Part shown: positions 28,224-36,955 of the stretch, one piece after another
How positions within the stretch are numbered: position 1 is the first letter of the stretch
How the letters are laid out: each line of letters opens with the position of its first letter
Source: Jiangella muralis
GTDB taxonomy: Bacteria; Actinomycetota; Actinomycetes; Jiangellales; Jiangellaceae
Direction of reading: 5' to 3'
NCBI RefSeq assembly: GCF_001270745.1
Contig: NZ_KQ434751.1
Location: 226,176-290,175 of the forward strand
Length of the DNA stretch: 64,000 nt
Translations under genes and position numbers: made by a program
Notes under the pieces: generated by a model
Told to the model about the DNA's origin: nothing
What the model saw: the letters and a program-made list of their open reading frames with translations, nothing else
The model's database searches: none

Positions 28224-29368
28224 TGCGCCGCCACCCGATCGGCGCCGCGCTGGCCGCGATGCTGCCGCTGCTGGTCGTCGCGGCGCTGCCGGCGCAGGTC
28301 GGCTGGGCCGAACGGCTCGGCGCGCCGGAGCGGTTCGGCGACCGGCTGCGCTTCCTCACCGTCTCGCCGACGCTGCTGTTCGGTGAGCGGTCCGGCCCGC
28401 CCGCGTACCTGCTCGAGCTGCTGTGGGCGGCGCTGTTCCTGACGCTGCTGCTGGCGGCGGCGTGGCGACTGGCCACGGCGGTGGCCGACGACTGGACCCG
28501 GCCGTTCGTGCTGCTCCCGGCGCTGACGGTGCTCGCGCCGGTGGCCAACCTGGCCGCGCTGCTGGTCGTGCACGCGGGCGGGCTGACGACGGACGCGACG
28601 GGCCGCGGCGCGGCGCTGGCCCGGCTGCTGACCGACGCGCAGAACGCGTCGGCGCACGTCATGCTGGTGGGCCTGGCCGGCGGGCTGGCCGTGCTGCTGA
28701 CGCACGCGGAGCGGCTGTGGCCGCGCGGCGACGACGGCACGCCGCTGGTGAACCGCGAGACGGCCCTGACCGTGCTGCGCGGGCCGCTGCCGACGCTGTG
28801 GCGGCGCATCGGCGTGGCGCTGCTGGCCGCCGCGCTCGCCGTCCCGGCGATGAGTGTCGCCGGTGACGTGGTCGCCGCGGTGGCCGAGCCGGTCGCGCGG
28901 CTGTGGTGCGCGGGCAGCCCGCCCGGCAATGCCTGCGTGCCGGCGCTCACGGGGCTGGCCGGCGCCGAGCCGGTGCAGCTGTCGCACCTGCTGCTGGACC
29001 CGGGCCGCGAGCGGCTGCTGCGGATCTACACCGTCCAGGTGTTCCTGCTGGTCTTCGCGGTGGCGTACTTCCAGCTGCACGCCCAGCCGCTGCGGCACCG
29101 GCCGGCGACGACGCTGCTGGTGGTCTGGTTCGCGTACACCGCCGCGGTGGTGGCGCGCGAGGGCGTCGTCGACGCGAGCCTGGACATCGCGGACGAGCCG
29201 GGGCTGCCGGGCCTGCTCGGGCTGCTACTGCCGCCGGGCGGGCTGGCGTCGACGCTGCTCGCCGCGCCCGCCGTCGCCGTGACGTTCGCCGCCGGGCACG
29301 CGCTGGTGACGCGGCTGCGGCGAGGCCGTCAGCCCAGCCAGCCGGGCGTGACCAGCCCGGCCTCGTAG
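28223..29368 (+). CDS. Unknown polytopic membrane protein
   Basis: 381 residues, not assigned to a family. Roughly seven to eight hydrophobic segments are visible, including GAALAAMLPLLVVAALPA, LLELLWAALFLTLLLAAAW, LLPALTVLAPVANLAALLVV and a C-terminal LAAPAVAVTFAAGHALV. It is coupled to the preceding gene. Its 3' end overlaps the convergent response regulator gene by 40 bases. Confidence 0.75.
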   Translation: MRRHPIGAALAAMLPLLVVAALPAQVGWAERLGAPERFGDRLRFLTVSPTLLFGERSGPPAYLLELLWAALFLTLLLAAAWRLATAVADDWTRPFVLLPALTVLAPVANLAALLVVHAGGLTTDATGRGAALARLLTDAQNASAHVMLVGLAGGLAVLLTHAERLWPRGDDGTPLVNRETALTVLRGPLPTLWRRIGVALLAAALAVPAMSVAGDVVAAVAEPVARLWCAGSPPGNACVPALTGLAGAEPVQLSHLLLDPGRERLLRIYTVQVFLLVFAVAYFQLHAQPLRHRPATTLLVVWFAYTAAVVAREGVVDASLDIADEPGLPGLLGLLLPPGGLASTLLAAPAVAVTFAAGHALVTRLRRGRQPSQPGVTSPAS

Positions 29369-29994
29369 GCGAGCACGACCAGCTGGGCGCGGTCGCGGCT
29401 GTCGAGTTTGGTGAGGATGCGGCTGACGTGCGTCTTCGCGGTGGCCGGGCTGAGCACCAGGCGGTCGGCGATCTCGTCGTTGGAGAGCCCGGCCGCGACC
29501 AGTTCGAGCACCTCGCGCTCCCGCTCGGTCAGCGCGTTCAGCCGGCTGTTCGGCATCGGTTTGGCGGCCCGGCCGGCGATCTCGGAGATCAGCCGCCGGG
29601 TGACGGATGGCGCGATCAGGGCGTCGCCGCGGGCCACCACGCGGACGGCATGGATCAGCTCCATCGGCTCGGTGTCCTTGACGAGGAAGCCGCTGGCCCC
29701 GGCCCGCAGTGCGCCGTACACGTAGTCGTCGAGGTCGAACGTGGTGAGGATGACGACGCGCACGCCGGCCAGCGCCGGGTCGGCGACGATCTGGCGGGTC
29801 GCCTCCAGGCCGTCCAGTTCGGGCATCCGCACGTCCATCAGCACGACGTCCGGGCGCAGCTCGCGCACCAGCGTCAGCGCTTCGGCGCCGTCGGCGGCCT
29901 CGCCGAGGACGTCGAGGTCGGGCTCGCCGTCGAGGATGGACCGGAACCCGGCCCGGACCAGCCGCTGGTCGTCGGCCAGCAGCACGGTCGTCAT
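29329..29994 (-). CDS. Response regulator, NarL/LuxR family
   Basis: 221-residue DNA-binding regulator paired with the kinase at 29991-31109. Receiver marks are [13 protein letters not shown], phospho-acceptor D54 in VLMDVRMP and Lys in FLVKDTEP. The C-terminal helix-turn-helix spans [15 protein letters not shown] to [18 protein letters not shown]. Start ATG 29994 overlaps the kinase stop (ATGA). The target genes are not evident; the convergent membrane pair or the nearby glucosidase are possibilities. Confidence 0.94.
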   Translation of the reverse strand: MTTVLLADDQRLVRAGFRSILDGEPDLDVLGEAADGAEALTLVRELRPDVVLMDVRMPELDGLEATRQIVADPALAGVRVVILTTFDLDDYVYGALRAGASGFLVKDTEPMELIHAVRVVARGDALIAPSVTRRLISEIAGRAAKPMPNSRLNALTEREREVLELVAAGLSNDEIADRLVLSPATAKTHVSRILTKLDSRDRAQLVVLAYEAGLVTPGWLG

Positions 29995-31109
29995 GCCGGC
30001 CCACCGTACGGCAGCCGCGCGGTGACCCGGAAGCCGCCCTCGGGCCGGTCGGCCGCGTCGAGGGTGCCGCCCAGCGCCTCGGCCCGCGACCGCATGCCGT
30101 CGATGCCGCTGCCGTCGCCGGCCCGGGCACCGGCGCCGCGCCCGTCGTCGCTCACGTCCACCGTCACATCCTGGCGCCCGTAGCCGATGCGGACCGCCAC
30201 CCGCCCCGCACCGGCGTGCCGGGTCGCGTTGGTGAGCGCCTCCTGGACGATCCGGTACGCCGCGAGGTCGACGGCCGGCGTCAGCCCGACCGGTTCGCCG
30301 TCGGTGCTGACGTCGACGGCCAGCCCGGCGGATCGGCTGCGCTCGGCCAGCTCCGGCAGCCGGCGCAGGCCGGGCGTGGGCGCCGTCGGTGCCTGCTCGT
30401 CGACCTGGCGCAGCACGCCGAGGGTGCCGCGCAGCTCGCGCAGCGCCTCGCGACTGGTCTCCTTGATCGCGGCCAGCGCCGCGGCGGCCGGGCCGTCGTC
30501 GCCGTCGCGGGACAGGGCGTGCAGCGCGGCGCCGGCCTGGACGTTGATCAGCGAGATGTTGTGCCCGAGGACGTCGTGCAGCTCGCGGGCGATGCGCAGC
30601 CGCTCCTCCGTCGCCCGGCGGCGCAGCGCCTCCTCCCGCTCGCGCCGGGTGCTGTGCAGGAGCGCCCCGATGGCGACAGCCGCGACCAACCAGCTGACCA
30701 GCAGGAACATCCCGGCGTCGCCGAGCGGGGACTCGTCGGTGCCGTACTCGCCGAACGCCGAGCCGGCGATGGCCAGCCCGCCGATAGCCGCCGCCGCGAC
30801 CGTCCGGCCCGCCGACGCCAGCGAGTAGAGGGCGATGATCAGCGTGATCAGCAGCGCGCCGTCGGGGTTGACGGCCGGGTAGTAGATCATCGACGCGACC
30901 AGCGTGACGACCGCGACCCCGACCGGGAACCGGCTCCGGAACACCAGCGCGCCACAGCCGGCCACCATCAGCAGCCAGCCCAGCGCCGGCACCGGCCGCA
31001 ACCCGTCGGCGCCGGTCACGGTCGTGAGCACCACGAACACGCCGACGGCGGCCGCCAGCAGGACGTCGGCGCGGGCGCCGTGCCGCCACGATTCCCGGGA
31101 GCCGTTCAT
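29991..31109 (-). CDS. Sensor histidine kinase (HisKA_3 type)
   Basis: 372-residue membrane kinase with about five to six hydrophobic segments in the first 150 residues and no sizeable extracellular domain. HisKA_3 motif [17 protein letters not shown] (phospho-His near 176), N-box [13 protein letters not shown] and G-box [16 protein letters not shown] are intact. TAAGCT at 31116-31121 sits exactly six bases before the ATG, so the operon starts leaderless. Confidence 0.93.
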   Translation of the reverse strand: MNGSRESWRHGARADVLLAAAVGVFVVLTTVTGADGLRPVPALGWLLMVAGCGALVFRSRFPVGVAVVTLVASMIYYPAVNPDGALLITLIIALYSLASAGRTVAAAAIGGLAIAGSAFGEYGTDESPLGDAGMFLLVSWLVAAVAIGALLHSTRREREEALRRRATEERLRIARELHDVLGHNISLINVQAGAALHALSRDGDDGPAAAALAAIKETSREALRELRGTLGVLRQVDEQAPTAPTPGLRRLPELAERSRSAGLAVDVSTDGEPVGLTPAVDLAAYRIVQEALTNATRHAGAGRVAVRIGYGRQDVTVDVSDDGRGAGARAGDGSGIDGMRSRAEALGGTLDAADRPEGGFRVTARLPYGGPA

Positions 31110-31121
31110 GCCCGCAGCTTA
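31109..31121 (-). promoter_or_regulatory. Leaderless -10 box of the second two-component operon
   Basis: TAAGCT (31116-31121, minus strand), six bases, then ATG at 31109. Predicted +1 is the A of the start codon. No Shine-Dalgarno is present, in line with this reading. Confidence 0.5.
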
Positions 31122-31169
31122 GATAGGGTCGGGGCTGTTCCGGCCACGTCACCCGAGGAGTCGCCACCC

Positions 31170-32579
31170 ATGAGCACCGGCACCGGCCGTCGCTTCCCCG
31201 ACGGCTTCCTCTGGGGGTCGGCGACGGCCTCGTACCAGATCGAGGGCGCGGTCAAGGAGGGCGGCCGCGGGCCGTCCAGCTGGGACACGTTCTCGCACAC
31301 GCCCGGCAAGACGCTGAACGGCGACACCGGCGACATCGCCGTCGACCACTATCACCGCTGGCAGGAGGACCTCGGGCACATCGCCGACCTGGGCCTGCGC
31401 GCGTACCGGTTCTCGACGGCGTGGCCGCGGGTGCAGCCCGGCGGGCGCGGCCCGGCCAACCGCGAAGGCCTCGACTTCTACTCCCGCCTCGTCGACGGAC
31501 TGCTGGAGCGCGGCGTCAAGCCGGTGCTGACGCTGTACCACTGGGACCTCCCGCAGGACCTCGAGGACGCCGGCGGCTGGACCGCCCGCGACACCGCCTA
31601 CCGGTTCGCCGACTACGCCGAGCTCATGGCCCGCGAGCTGGGCGACCGCGTCGACCTGTGGACGACGTTGAACGAGCCGTGGTGCAGCGCCTACCTCGGC
31701 TACGGGTCCGGCGTGCACGCCCCCGGCCGGGCCGACGGCGCCGCCGCGCTGGCCGCCGTCCACCACCTCAACCTCGCGCACGGCCTGGGTCTCCAGGCGG
31801 TCCGCTCGGTGCTGCCGTCGGCGCGTGCCTCGGTGACGCTGAACCTGCACGTCATCCGCCCGGCCGACCCGTCGTCCGACGACGACCGCGACGCCGCCCG
31901 CCGGGTCGACGCGCTGGCCAACCGCGCGTTCACCGGCCCCATGCTGTCCGGCACCTACCCCGATGACCTGCTGGCCGACACCGCGCACGTCACCGACTGG
32001 GCGTTCGTGCGGGCCGGCGACGCCGAGATCGCGCACCAGCCGCTCGACGTCCTCGGCGTCAACTACTACTCGACCGGCCTGGTCCGCCGCTGGGACGGCG
32101 TCGGCCCGCGCTCCGAGGACGACGGCCACGGCGACGCCGCCGGCACGCCCTGGGTGGGCGCCGACGACGTCGAGTTCGTCCGCCCCGACGGCCCGTACAC
32201 CGCCATGGGCTGGAACATCGACCCCGGCGGCCTCACCGACCTGCTGCTGCGGATGCACCGCGAGCACCCCGGCCTGCCGATGATGATCACCGAGAACGGC
32301 GCCGCGTTCGCCGACACCGTCTCCCCCGGCGGCGCCGTCCACGACCCCCTGCGCGTCGACTACCTCGCCCGCCACCTCGAGGCCACCGGCCAGGCCATCG
32401 ACCAGGGCGCCGACGTGCGCGGCTACTTCGCGTGGTCGCTGCTGGACAACTTCGAGTGGTCCTTCGGCTACGACCGCCGGTTCGGCCTCATCCGCGTCGA
32501 CTACGAGACGCTGGAGCGCACCTGGAAGGACTCCGCGCACTGGTACCGCGACGTCGTCGCCCGCAACGGCCTGGACTAG
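31170..32579 (+). CDS. Glycoside hydrolase family 1 beta-glucosidase
   Basis: Cytosolic retaining beta-glycosidase of 469 residues with no signal peptide, acting on short beta-glucosides taken up by the cell. The N-terminal GH1 signature [15 protein letters not shown], acid/base E169 in TTLNEPWC, and nucleophile E375 in MITENGAA are all present. [20 protein letters not shown] gives aglycone and glucose-binding residues near the end. ATG at 31170 with gaggag upstream. No sugar transporter is attached. Confidence 0.96.
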   Translation: MSTGTGRRFPDGFLWGSATASYQIEGAVKEGGRGPSSWDTFSHTPGKTLNGDTGDIAVDHYHRWQEDLGHIADLGLRAYRFSTAWPRVQPGGRGPANREGLDFYSRLVDGLLERGVKPVLTLYHWDLPQDLEDAGGWTARDTAYRFADYAELMARELGDRVDLWTTLNEPWCSAYLGYGSGVHAPGRADGAAALAAVHHLNLAHGLGLQAVRSVLPSARASVTLNLHVIRPADPSSDDDRDAARRVDALANRAFTGPMLSGTYPDDLLADTAHVTDWAFVRAGDAEIAHQPLDVLGVNYYSTGLVRRWDGVGPRSEDDGHGDAAGTPWVGADDVEFVRPDGPYTAMGWNIDPGGLTDLLLRMHREHPGLPMMITENGAAFADTVSPGGAVHDPLRVDYLARHLEATGQAIDQGADVRGYFAWSLLDNFEWSFGYDRRFGLIRVDYETLERTWKDSAHWYRDVVARNGLD

Positions 32580-33178
32580 TAGCCGAGGCCGACGATCAGC
32601 TCCTCGGCGAGCGGGCGCAGCTGGTCGAGCGTGGCCCGCCCGGTGGTGTTCACGCTCAACAGCAGCCGCTCGTCGCCGGCGCGGAGCACCACGTCGAGGT
32701 TCCCGGTGGCGACGTCGGCCGTGGCGAGCATCGGGTTGGCGCCGAACCCGGCGATGACGCCGAGGCCGGGGACCTCCTCGTAGTCGCCGACGGTCTCGGC
32801 CACGATGTCGGTGAAGGCCCGGTCCAGGACGTCGGCGTCGGTGTCGTCCTCGTCCCACTCGGTGGCCAGGCGGGTGTTGAGCGCGGGCAGGCCGGAGCTG
32901 TAGTCGCACTCGCGCGACAGGAAGTACGGCGTGCGCATGACCGGCGCCCGCCCCCGCTCGGTGCCCTCGCTGCCCTCGACGACGACGCCGAGCGCCTGCT
33001 CGATCGAGTCGGCGGACAGCAGGGCGCAGAAGTCGTCGGCGGTGAGGTCTTCGAGGACGGACGCGGCTTCCTCGTCGCCGGCGGTGCTGGCGTCGGAGCT
33101 GGGATCGGGGTCGGACGAACAGGCGGCAGACGCCAGCGTGACGACGGCGAGCAGGGTGGCCGAGACGGCAGACCTCAT
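32576..33178 (-). CDS. Lipoprotein, DUF3558-like
   Basis: 200-residue lipoprotein. The signal ends in the lipobox LASAAC, followed by an acidic low-complexity linker and a domain with [17 protein letters not shown] and a second Cys (SRECDYSSG), a two-Cys pattern like the DUF3558 actinobacterial lipoproteins. Assignment to that family is tentative. ATG 33178 has gaggga upstream. Its stop overlaps the end of the convergent glucosidase gene by four bases. Confidence 0.75.
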   Translation of the reverse strand: MRSAVSATLLAVVTLASAACSSDPDPSSDASTAGDEEAASVLEDLTADDFCALLSADSIEQALGVVVEGSEGTERGRAPVMRTPYFLSRECDYSSGLPALNTRLATEWDEDDTDADVLDRAFTDIVAETVGDYEEVPGLGVIAGFGANPMLATADVATGNLDVVLRAGDERLLLSVNTTGRATLDQLRPLAEELIVGLGY

Positions 33179-33246
33179 CGGTGCAACGTTCCCTCGTGAT
33201 CGGTGTGCGCCCGGAGGTAGCACCCTATCTGCCGGGCCCGGCCGGA

Positions 33247-35109
33247 TCAGCTCGGCAGCAGCACGATCACGACGAACCAGGCGGCGAACGCGAGCCAGAG
33301 CAGCCCGGCGGCCGCCAGCAGCACCCGGCCGCGGGCCGAGGCCCGGCGCAGGCCGAACGCGACGCCCGCCGGGCCGGCGAGCAGCAGCAGGCCCAGCCAC
33401 GGGAGCGCGGGCGGCACCCCCACCATCAACTGGGTGGGCAGCGTGCTCGCGGCCGACCAGAGCAGCCCGCCCGTGGCCAGCAGGAACACCGTCCCGGCCA
33501 GCGGCGCGACGCCGACCAGCAGCGCACCACGCCCGCGGCCGCGGCCGGCGACGACCGGGGCCAGCCAGGCGGCCAGCCAGGTCAGGCAGAGCAGCGCGAA
33601 CGCCGCCGGGAGCGCCAGGGCGAACCAGTCGCCGTCGCCGGCGGCCAGCCCGGCCTGCGCGACGCGCGTCGTCGGGTGCAGGTCACCGGCGCCGACGACG
33701 GCGTACGCGGGCGTCGAGCGGTCGCACAGCTCCGTGACGTCGCTGCCGGGGTCGGCCAGCCAGACGACGATGGTCTCGCGGCCGCACGCGCTGTTCAGCA
33801 GTACGGCGTGCCCGACGCCGGGGAACTCGAGGAACTGCCGGTCCGCCAGCCCGGCCGACCCCTCGTCGGCGGCGGGCGCGGGCGTCACCGGGTCCTCGCC
33901 GCCGGTCAGCACCAGCGCCGGCTGGGTGAACGCCACCGGCGCGGGCGGCAGCGGCGGCGACGCCAGCCCCAGCTCGGCGCAGACCACCTCGTCGGCGACC
34001 AGCCACTCGATCAGCGGCGACGCCCGTCCCGCGCCCGCGCGGCGGTACGCGACCTCGTCCTGGCACTGCATCGTCCAGTACTGCCCGAGCGTGTGGCCGG
34101 TCAGCTCCTCGATGCCGACGTCGACCAGCGTGCTCAGCGCGCCGGTGTGGCCGTCGGCGAGGCGGTCCAGCAGGTACGGGACCACCGGCAGCAGCTCGAC
34201 GTCGTACAGGGCGGCGTGTACGAACGTGACGAGGTCGTCGCCGGTCAGCCGGAACGTCCGCGGCTGCCCGGTGACCGGGTTGTGCCCCTCCACCTCGACC
34301 GGGTCGGCGTCCAGCCGGTCGGCCGCGGCGAGCAGGTCGGCGTACGGGTCCGGGAAGTCGCCGCCGGAGCGCTCGCCGAGCCGGTCCAGGGACAACTCCA
34401 GGCCCTCGTACGCGGTGGCGGCGAAGTCGCGGTCGGGCGCGCTGAACGAGTCGAGCACAACCGCGTCGACGCCGCCCGGGTCGACGCGGGCCAGCTCGGC
34501 CATCACCTGCGTCGACCACGACAATCCGTAGGCGACCCAGCTGTCGTAGCCGAGCGCCAGCCGCAGGTCGTGCAGGTCCTGGGCGGTCTCGGCGACGGTG
34601 TAGCCGCGCGGGTCGCCGCCATCGGCCTCGAAGTCGTCCAGGCAGTCGCGCATCGCGATCGCGGCCGGCTCGAACTCGACATAGGGGTCGTCGGTGCTGG
34701 TGAACGCGTCGGCCATGGCGGCGGCCGCGCCCGGGCAGTGCAGCGACGGCGTGGCGCGGGCGCCGCCGCGCTGCTCCAGCACGACGACGTCGCGGGTCTC
34801 GCGCAGCCCCAGCCCGTGGGAGAAGTACCCGGCCAGCTGCACCGACCCGGATCCGGGCCCGCCGTTCATGAACACCAGCGGCGGCTCGGTGGGATGCTCG
34901 GAGCGGACCCGCACGTACGGCAGCTCGATGGTCCGGCCACCCGGTTCGGCCCGGTACTCCGGGACGGTCAGCACGCCGCACTCGCCGCCGTCGGGCACCG
35001 CGACGACGCAGTCCGCCGGGCCCACCTGCGCCGCGGCGGCCGGCGCGCCGACGGCGAGCAGCGCGGCCGCCGCCAGCACCGTCACCGTCCGCCGCAGCAC
35101 GCGCGCCAA
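33247..35109 (-). CDS. Exported alpha/beta hydrolase (TAP-like peptidase) with membrane tail
   Basis: 620-residue protein. It has a signal peptide (LRRTVTVLAAAALLAVGAPA), an alpha/beta hydrolase with FMNGGPGSGS (oxyanion region), nucleophile S197 in YGLSWSTQ and a probable catalytic His in FPGVGHAVLLN. The last 120 residues add about four membrane helices, an unusual extension to TAP-like peptidases that would tether the enzyme outside the membrane. The start is TTG at 35109 or GTG at 35100. It is the second gene after the ArsR regulator. Confidence 0.87.
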   Translation of the reverse strand: MARVLRRTVTVLAAAALLAVGAPAAAAQVGPADCVVAVPDGGECGVLTVPEYRAEPGGRTIELPYVRVRSEHPTEPPLVFMNGGPGSGSVQLAGYFSHGLGLRETRDVVVLEQRGGARATPSLHCPGAAAAMADAFTSTDDPYVEFEPAAIAMRDCLDDFEADGGDPRGYTVAETAQDLHDLRLALGYDSWVAYGLSWSTQVMAELARVDPGGVDAVVLDSFSAPDRDFAATAYEGLELSLDRLGERSGGDFPDPYADLLAAADRLDADPVEVEGHNPVTGQPRTFRLTGDDLVTFVHAALYDVELLPVVPYLLDRLADGHTGALSTLVDVGIEELTGHTLGQYWTMQCQDEVAYRRAGAGRASPLIEWLVADEVVCAELGLASPPLPPAPVAFTQPALVLTGGEDPVTPAPAADEGSAGLADRQFLEFPGVGHAVLLNSACGRETIVVWLADPGSDVTELCDRSTPAYAVVGAGDLHPTTRVAQAGLAAGDGDWFALALPAAFALLCLTWLAAWLAPVVAGRGRGRGALLVGVAPLAGTVFLLATGGLLWSAASTLPTQLMVGVPPALPWLGLLLLAGPAGVAFGLRRASARGRVLLAAAGLLWLAFAAWFVVIVLLPS

Positions 35110-35110
35110 A

Positions 35111-36142
35111 CTACCCCAGCAACGCCGCCGCGAGCTCGGTGCGCGCGTAGACGACGCGCCGCCCGGTGCGACGGCGCGCGACCAGGCCGGTGCGGTGCAG
35201 GATGCCCAGGTGGTATGACACCGTCGGGGCCGACAGTGCCTCGCGGCGGCCCAGCTCGGCGGTGGTCCGCGGGACGTCCAGCGCGGCCAGCAGCGTCGCC
35301 CGGGTGTGCCCGATCAGCTCGCCGAGGTCGCCCGGCGACGTGGCCGGCGCCGGCCACAGCGCGTGCAGGCCGCGGGCCGGGTACAGGATCGACGGCGCCG
35401 TCGGGCGCTCGGCGTTGAGCAGCACGCCGTCGCTGAGCCCGGTGCTCGGGACCAGCAGCAGGCCGTCGTGCGGCCAGTCGACCACCAGCTCGAACGGCTT
35501 GCGCACGACGATCGCGCCGTCGTCCCAGCGCACCGACGGGTGGAAGTCGTCGAGCAGGGTCAGCGCGCCGTGCTGGGCCATCCGGTCGCCGCGGTACGCG
35601 ACGTCGGCGGTGAGCACGTCCAGCACCCGCGGCCAGTCCGGCGCCAGCACCCGCTCGAAGTACGTGCGCATGGCGCCGGCCAGCCGGGCCGTGAACGCCG
35701 CCGCTCCCCCGGCCAGCGCCTCGGCGACGACGGCCGGCATCGGCTGGCGCAGCTCCTCCAGCCGGGCCGGCCCGCCGACGCTGGCGGCCACCTCCGCCGG
35801 GACGGCGCGGCCGCGGAAGGCGATGTCCAGCTGGTACTCGGTCAGCTCCGGCGGCGTCGCCGCGATGGCCGCCGCCTCGTCGTCGATGCTCGCCACCGCG
35901 GCGTCCGGCGGCGGCGTGAGCAGGTCGAGGACGTAGACGGTGCTGCCGGTCAGCGCGGCGAGCAGGCTCAGCGGCGCGGCCGGGACGGCGTCGAGGGCGC
36001 GGGCCCGCCAGCGCAGGAGGTGTGGCGAGCCGGGCGACGGACGGTGCAGCGCGCGCAGGCTGCCGACCACCTCGGCGCACGGCGAGATGCCGAACCGGGA
36101 CCGGCCCAGCGCCTCGGCCGTCATCGGGATCCGGACCGCCAC
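35111..36142 (-). CDS. ArsR/SmtB family transcriptional regulator, long form
   Basis: 343-residue regulator with the helix-turn-helix at the C-terminal end (TTAELGRREALSAPTVSYHLGILHRTGLVARRRTGRRVVY in outline). About 240 residues of a DUF5937-like sensing domain lie in front. No metal-binding Cys cluster is visible, so the ligand is probably not a metal. GTG 36142, or the ATG at 36124. It is directly followed by the hydrolase gene and faces the Tat-protein gene across a short palindromic region. Confidence 0.88.
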   Translation of the reverse strand: MAVRIPMTAEALGRSRFGISPCAEVVGSLRALHRPSPGSPHLLRWRARALDAVPAAPLSLLAALTGSTVYVLDLLTPPPDAAVASIDDEAAAIAATPPELTEYQLDIAFRGRAVPAEVAASVGGPARLEELRQPMPAVVAEALAGGAAAFTARLAGAMRTYFERVLAPDWPRVLDVLTADVAYRGDRMAQHGALTLLDDFHPSVRWDDGAIVVRKPFELVVDWPHDGLLLVPSTGLSDGVLLNAERPTAPSILYPARGLHALWPAPATSPGDLGELIGHTRATLLAALDVPRTTAELGRREALSAPTVSYHLGILHRTGLVARRRTGRRVVYARTELAAALLG

Positions 36143-36143
36143 G

Positions 36144-36161
36144 ATTCGAACCTACTCGAAT
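36144..36161. promoter_or_regulatory. Probable ArsR operator
   Basis: attcga-acctac-tcgaat is a perfect 6-bp inverted repeat, 6-base spacer, in the 58-base gap between the divergent ArsR-type regulator and the Tat-exported protein. Palindromes of this size and place are typical autoregulatory sites of ArsR proteins. Confidence 0.45.
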
Positions 36162-36200
36162 TCATGGCGGCGCCACAGGCCGCCCGGGTCGGCTGGGCCC

Positions 36201-36866
36201 ATGACGCGACCCCAGTTGTCCCGCCGCCGCGCTCTCCAGGCCGGCGCCGCCACCGCCGCCGGGCTGGCCGCCGGCCTCGCCCTCCCCTCGATCGCCGATG
36301 CCGCCGACGACCCCGGCACCGACCCAGCCCGCCGCAAGGTCGTCCTCGTCGGCGCCAACCCCGGCATCCAGCTGTTCGACGGCGACACCGTCACCGCCTA
36401 CGCCTCGGTGTGGACGGTGGACTGGTCCACGCACGGCGCCGGCGCGGCGATCGTGCTCTGGCACGACGGCCGGGTGCGGGTGCTCACCGACCATCCGGCG
36501 CTCGGCTCCTGGCTGGAGCGCACGTTCACCCGGTTCTTCCCCGAGGCCGACGGGCTGCCGTGGCCGGAGCCGCGGATCGAGCGGCGCGCCGTGCACGTCG
36601 CCAACGACCTCGCCCGCGGCACCCACGCGCGGGCCGGCGACGTCACCGTCCGCATCTCCGAGGTCCTGGACCGGCGGGCGTTCGCGACCGACGATTTCGA
36701 CCTCGGCGGCCGGGTGCACAGCCTCAGCCTGGTGACCGGTCCGAGCGCCGCGGGGGCCATCGAGGTGCGCGGCCGGAGCCTTCCCGGCGAGGTGGTCCGG
36801 TCCGGCCCCCCGGAGCGCCCATCGTCCAGTGCGTTCGTCGCCGTCGCGGAGGTCTGGAGGCTCTGA
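36201..36866 (+). CDS. Tat-exported protein of unknown function
   Basis: 221 residues with a twin-arginine signal (SRRRALQAGAATAAGLAAGL, cleavage near ADA-AD). The mature domain is about 190 residues with no recognised fold. Features are VLVGANPGIQLFDGD, VDWSTHGAGAAIVLWHDGRV and a run of beta-rich sequence; no Cys occurs in the mature part. Transport by Tat suggests folding or cofactor insertion before export. ATG 36201 is close after the ArsR operator and may be regulated by it. Confidence 0.75.
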   Translation: MTRPQLSRRRALQAGAATAAGLAAGLALPSIADAADDPGTDPARRKVVLVGANPGIQLFDGDTVTAYASVWTVDWSTHGAGAAIVLWHDGRVRVLTDHPALGSWLERTFTRFFPEADGLPWPEPRIERRAVHVANDLARGTHARAGDVTVRISEVLDRRAFATDDFDLGGRVHSLSLVTGPSAAGAIEVRGRSLPGEVVRSGPPERPSSSAFVAVAEVWRL

Positions 36867-36906
36867 GCACAATCACTTGCCCGGCAGGGTCCGACACCCC
36901 AAGATC

Positions 36907-36934
36907 ACCCGGTACGCTTTCACCGCTACCGGGT
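36907..36934. promoter_or_regulatory. Palindrome before the XRE/NB-ARC regulator
   Basis: acccggta and taccgggt form perfect 8-bp arms around 12 bases, ending 21 bases before the GTG of the following regulator. It may be an operator of that regulator or the terminator of the Tat-protein gene. Confidence 0.4.
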
Positions 36935-36955
36935 CATCTCGGAGGTAAACAAGGC

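Noticed and set aside
36140-36162. Possible tRNA T-arm (ggttcgaatc-like on the minus strand)
   Set aside because: No acceptor, D or anticodon stems surround it; the bases are better explained as the ArsR-type operator palindrome and the start of that gene.
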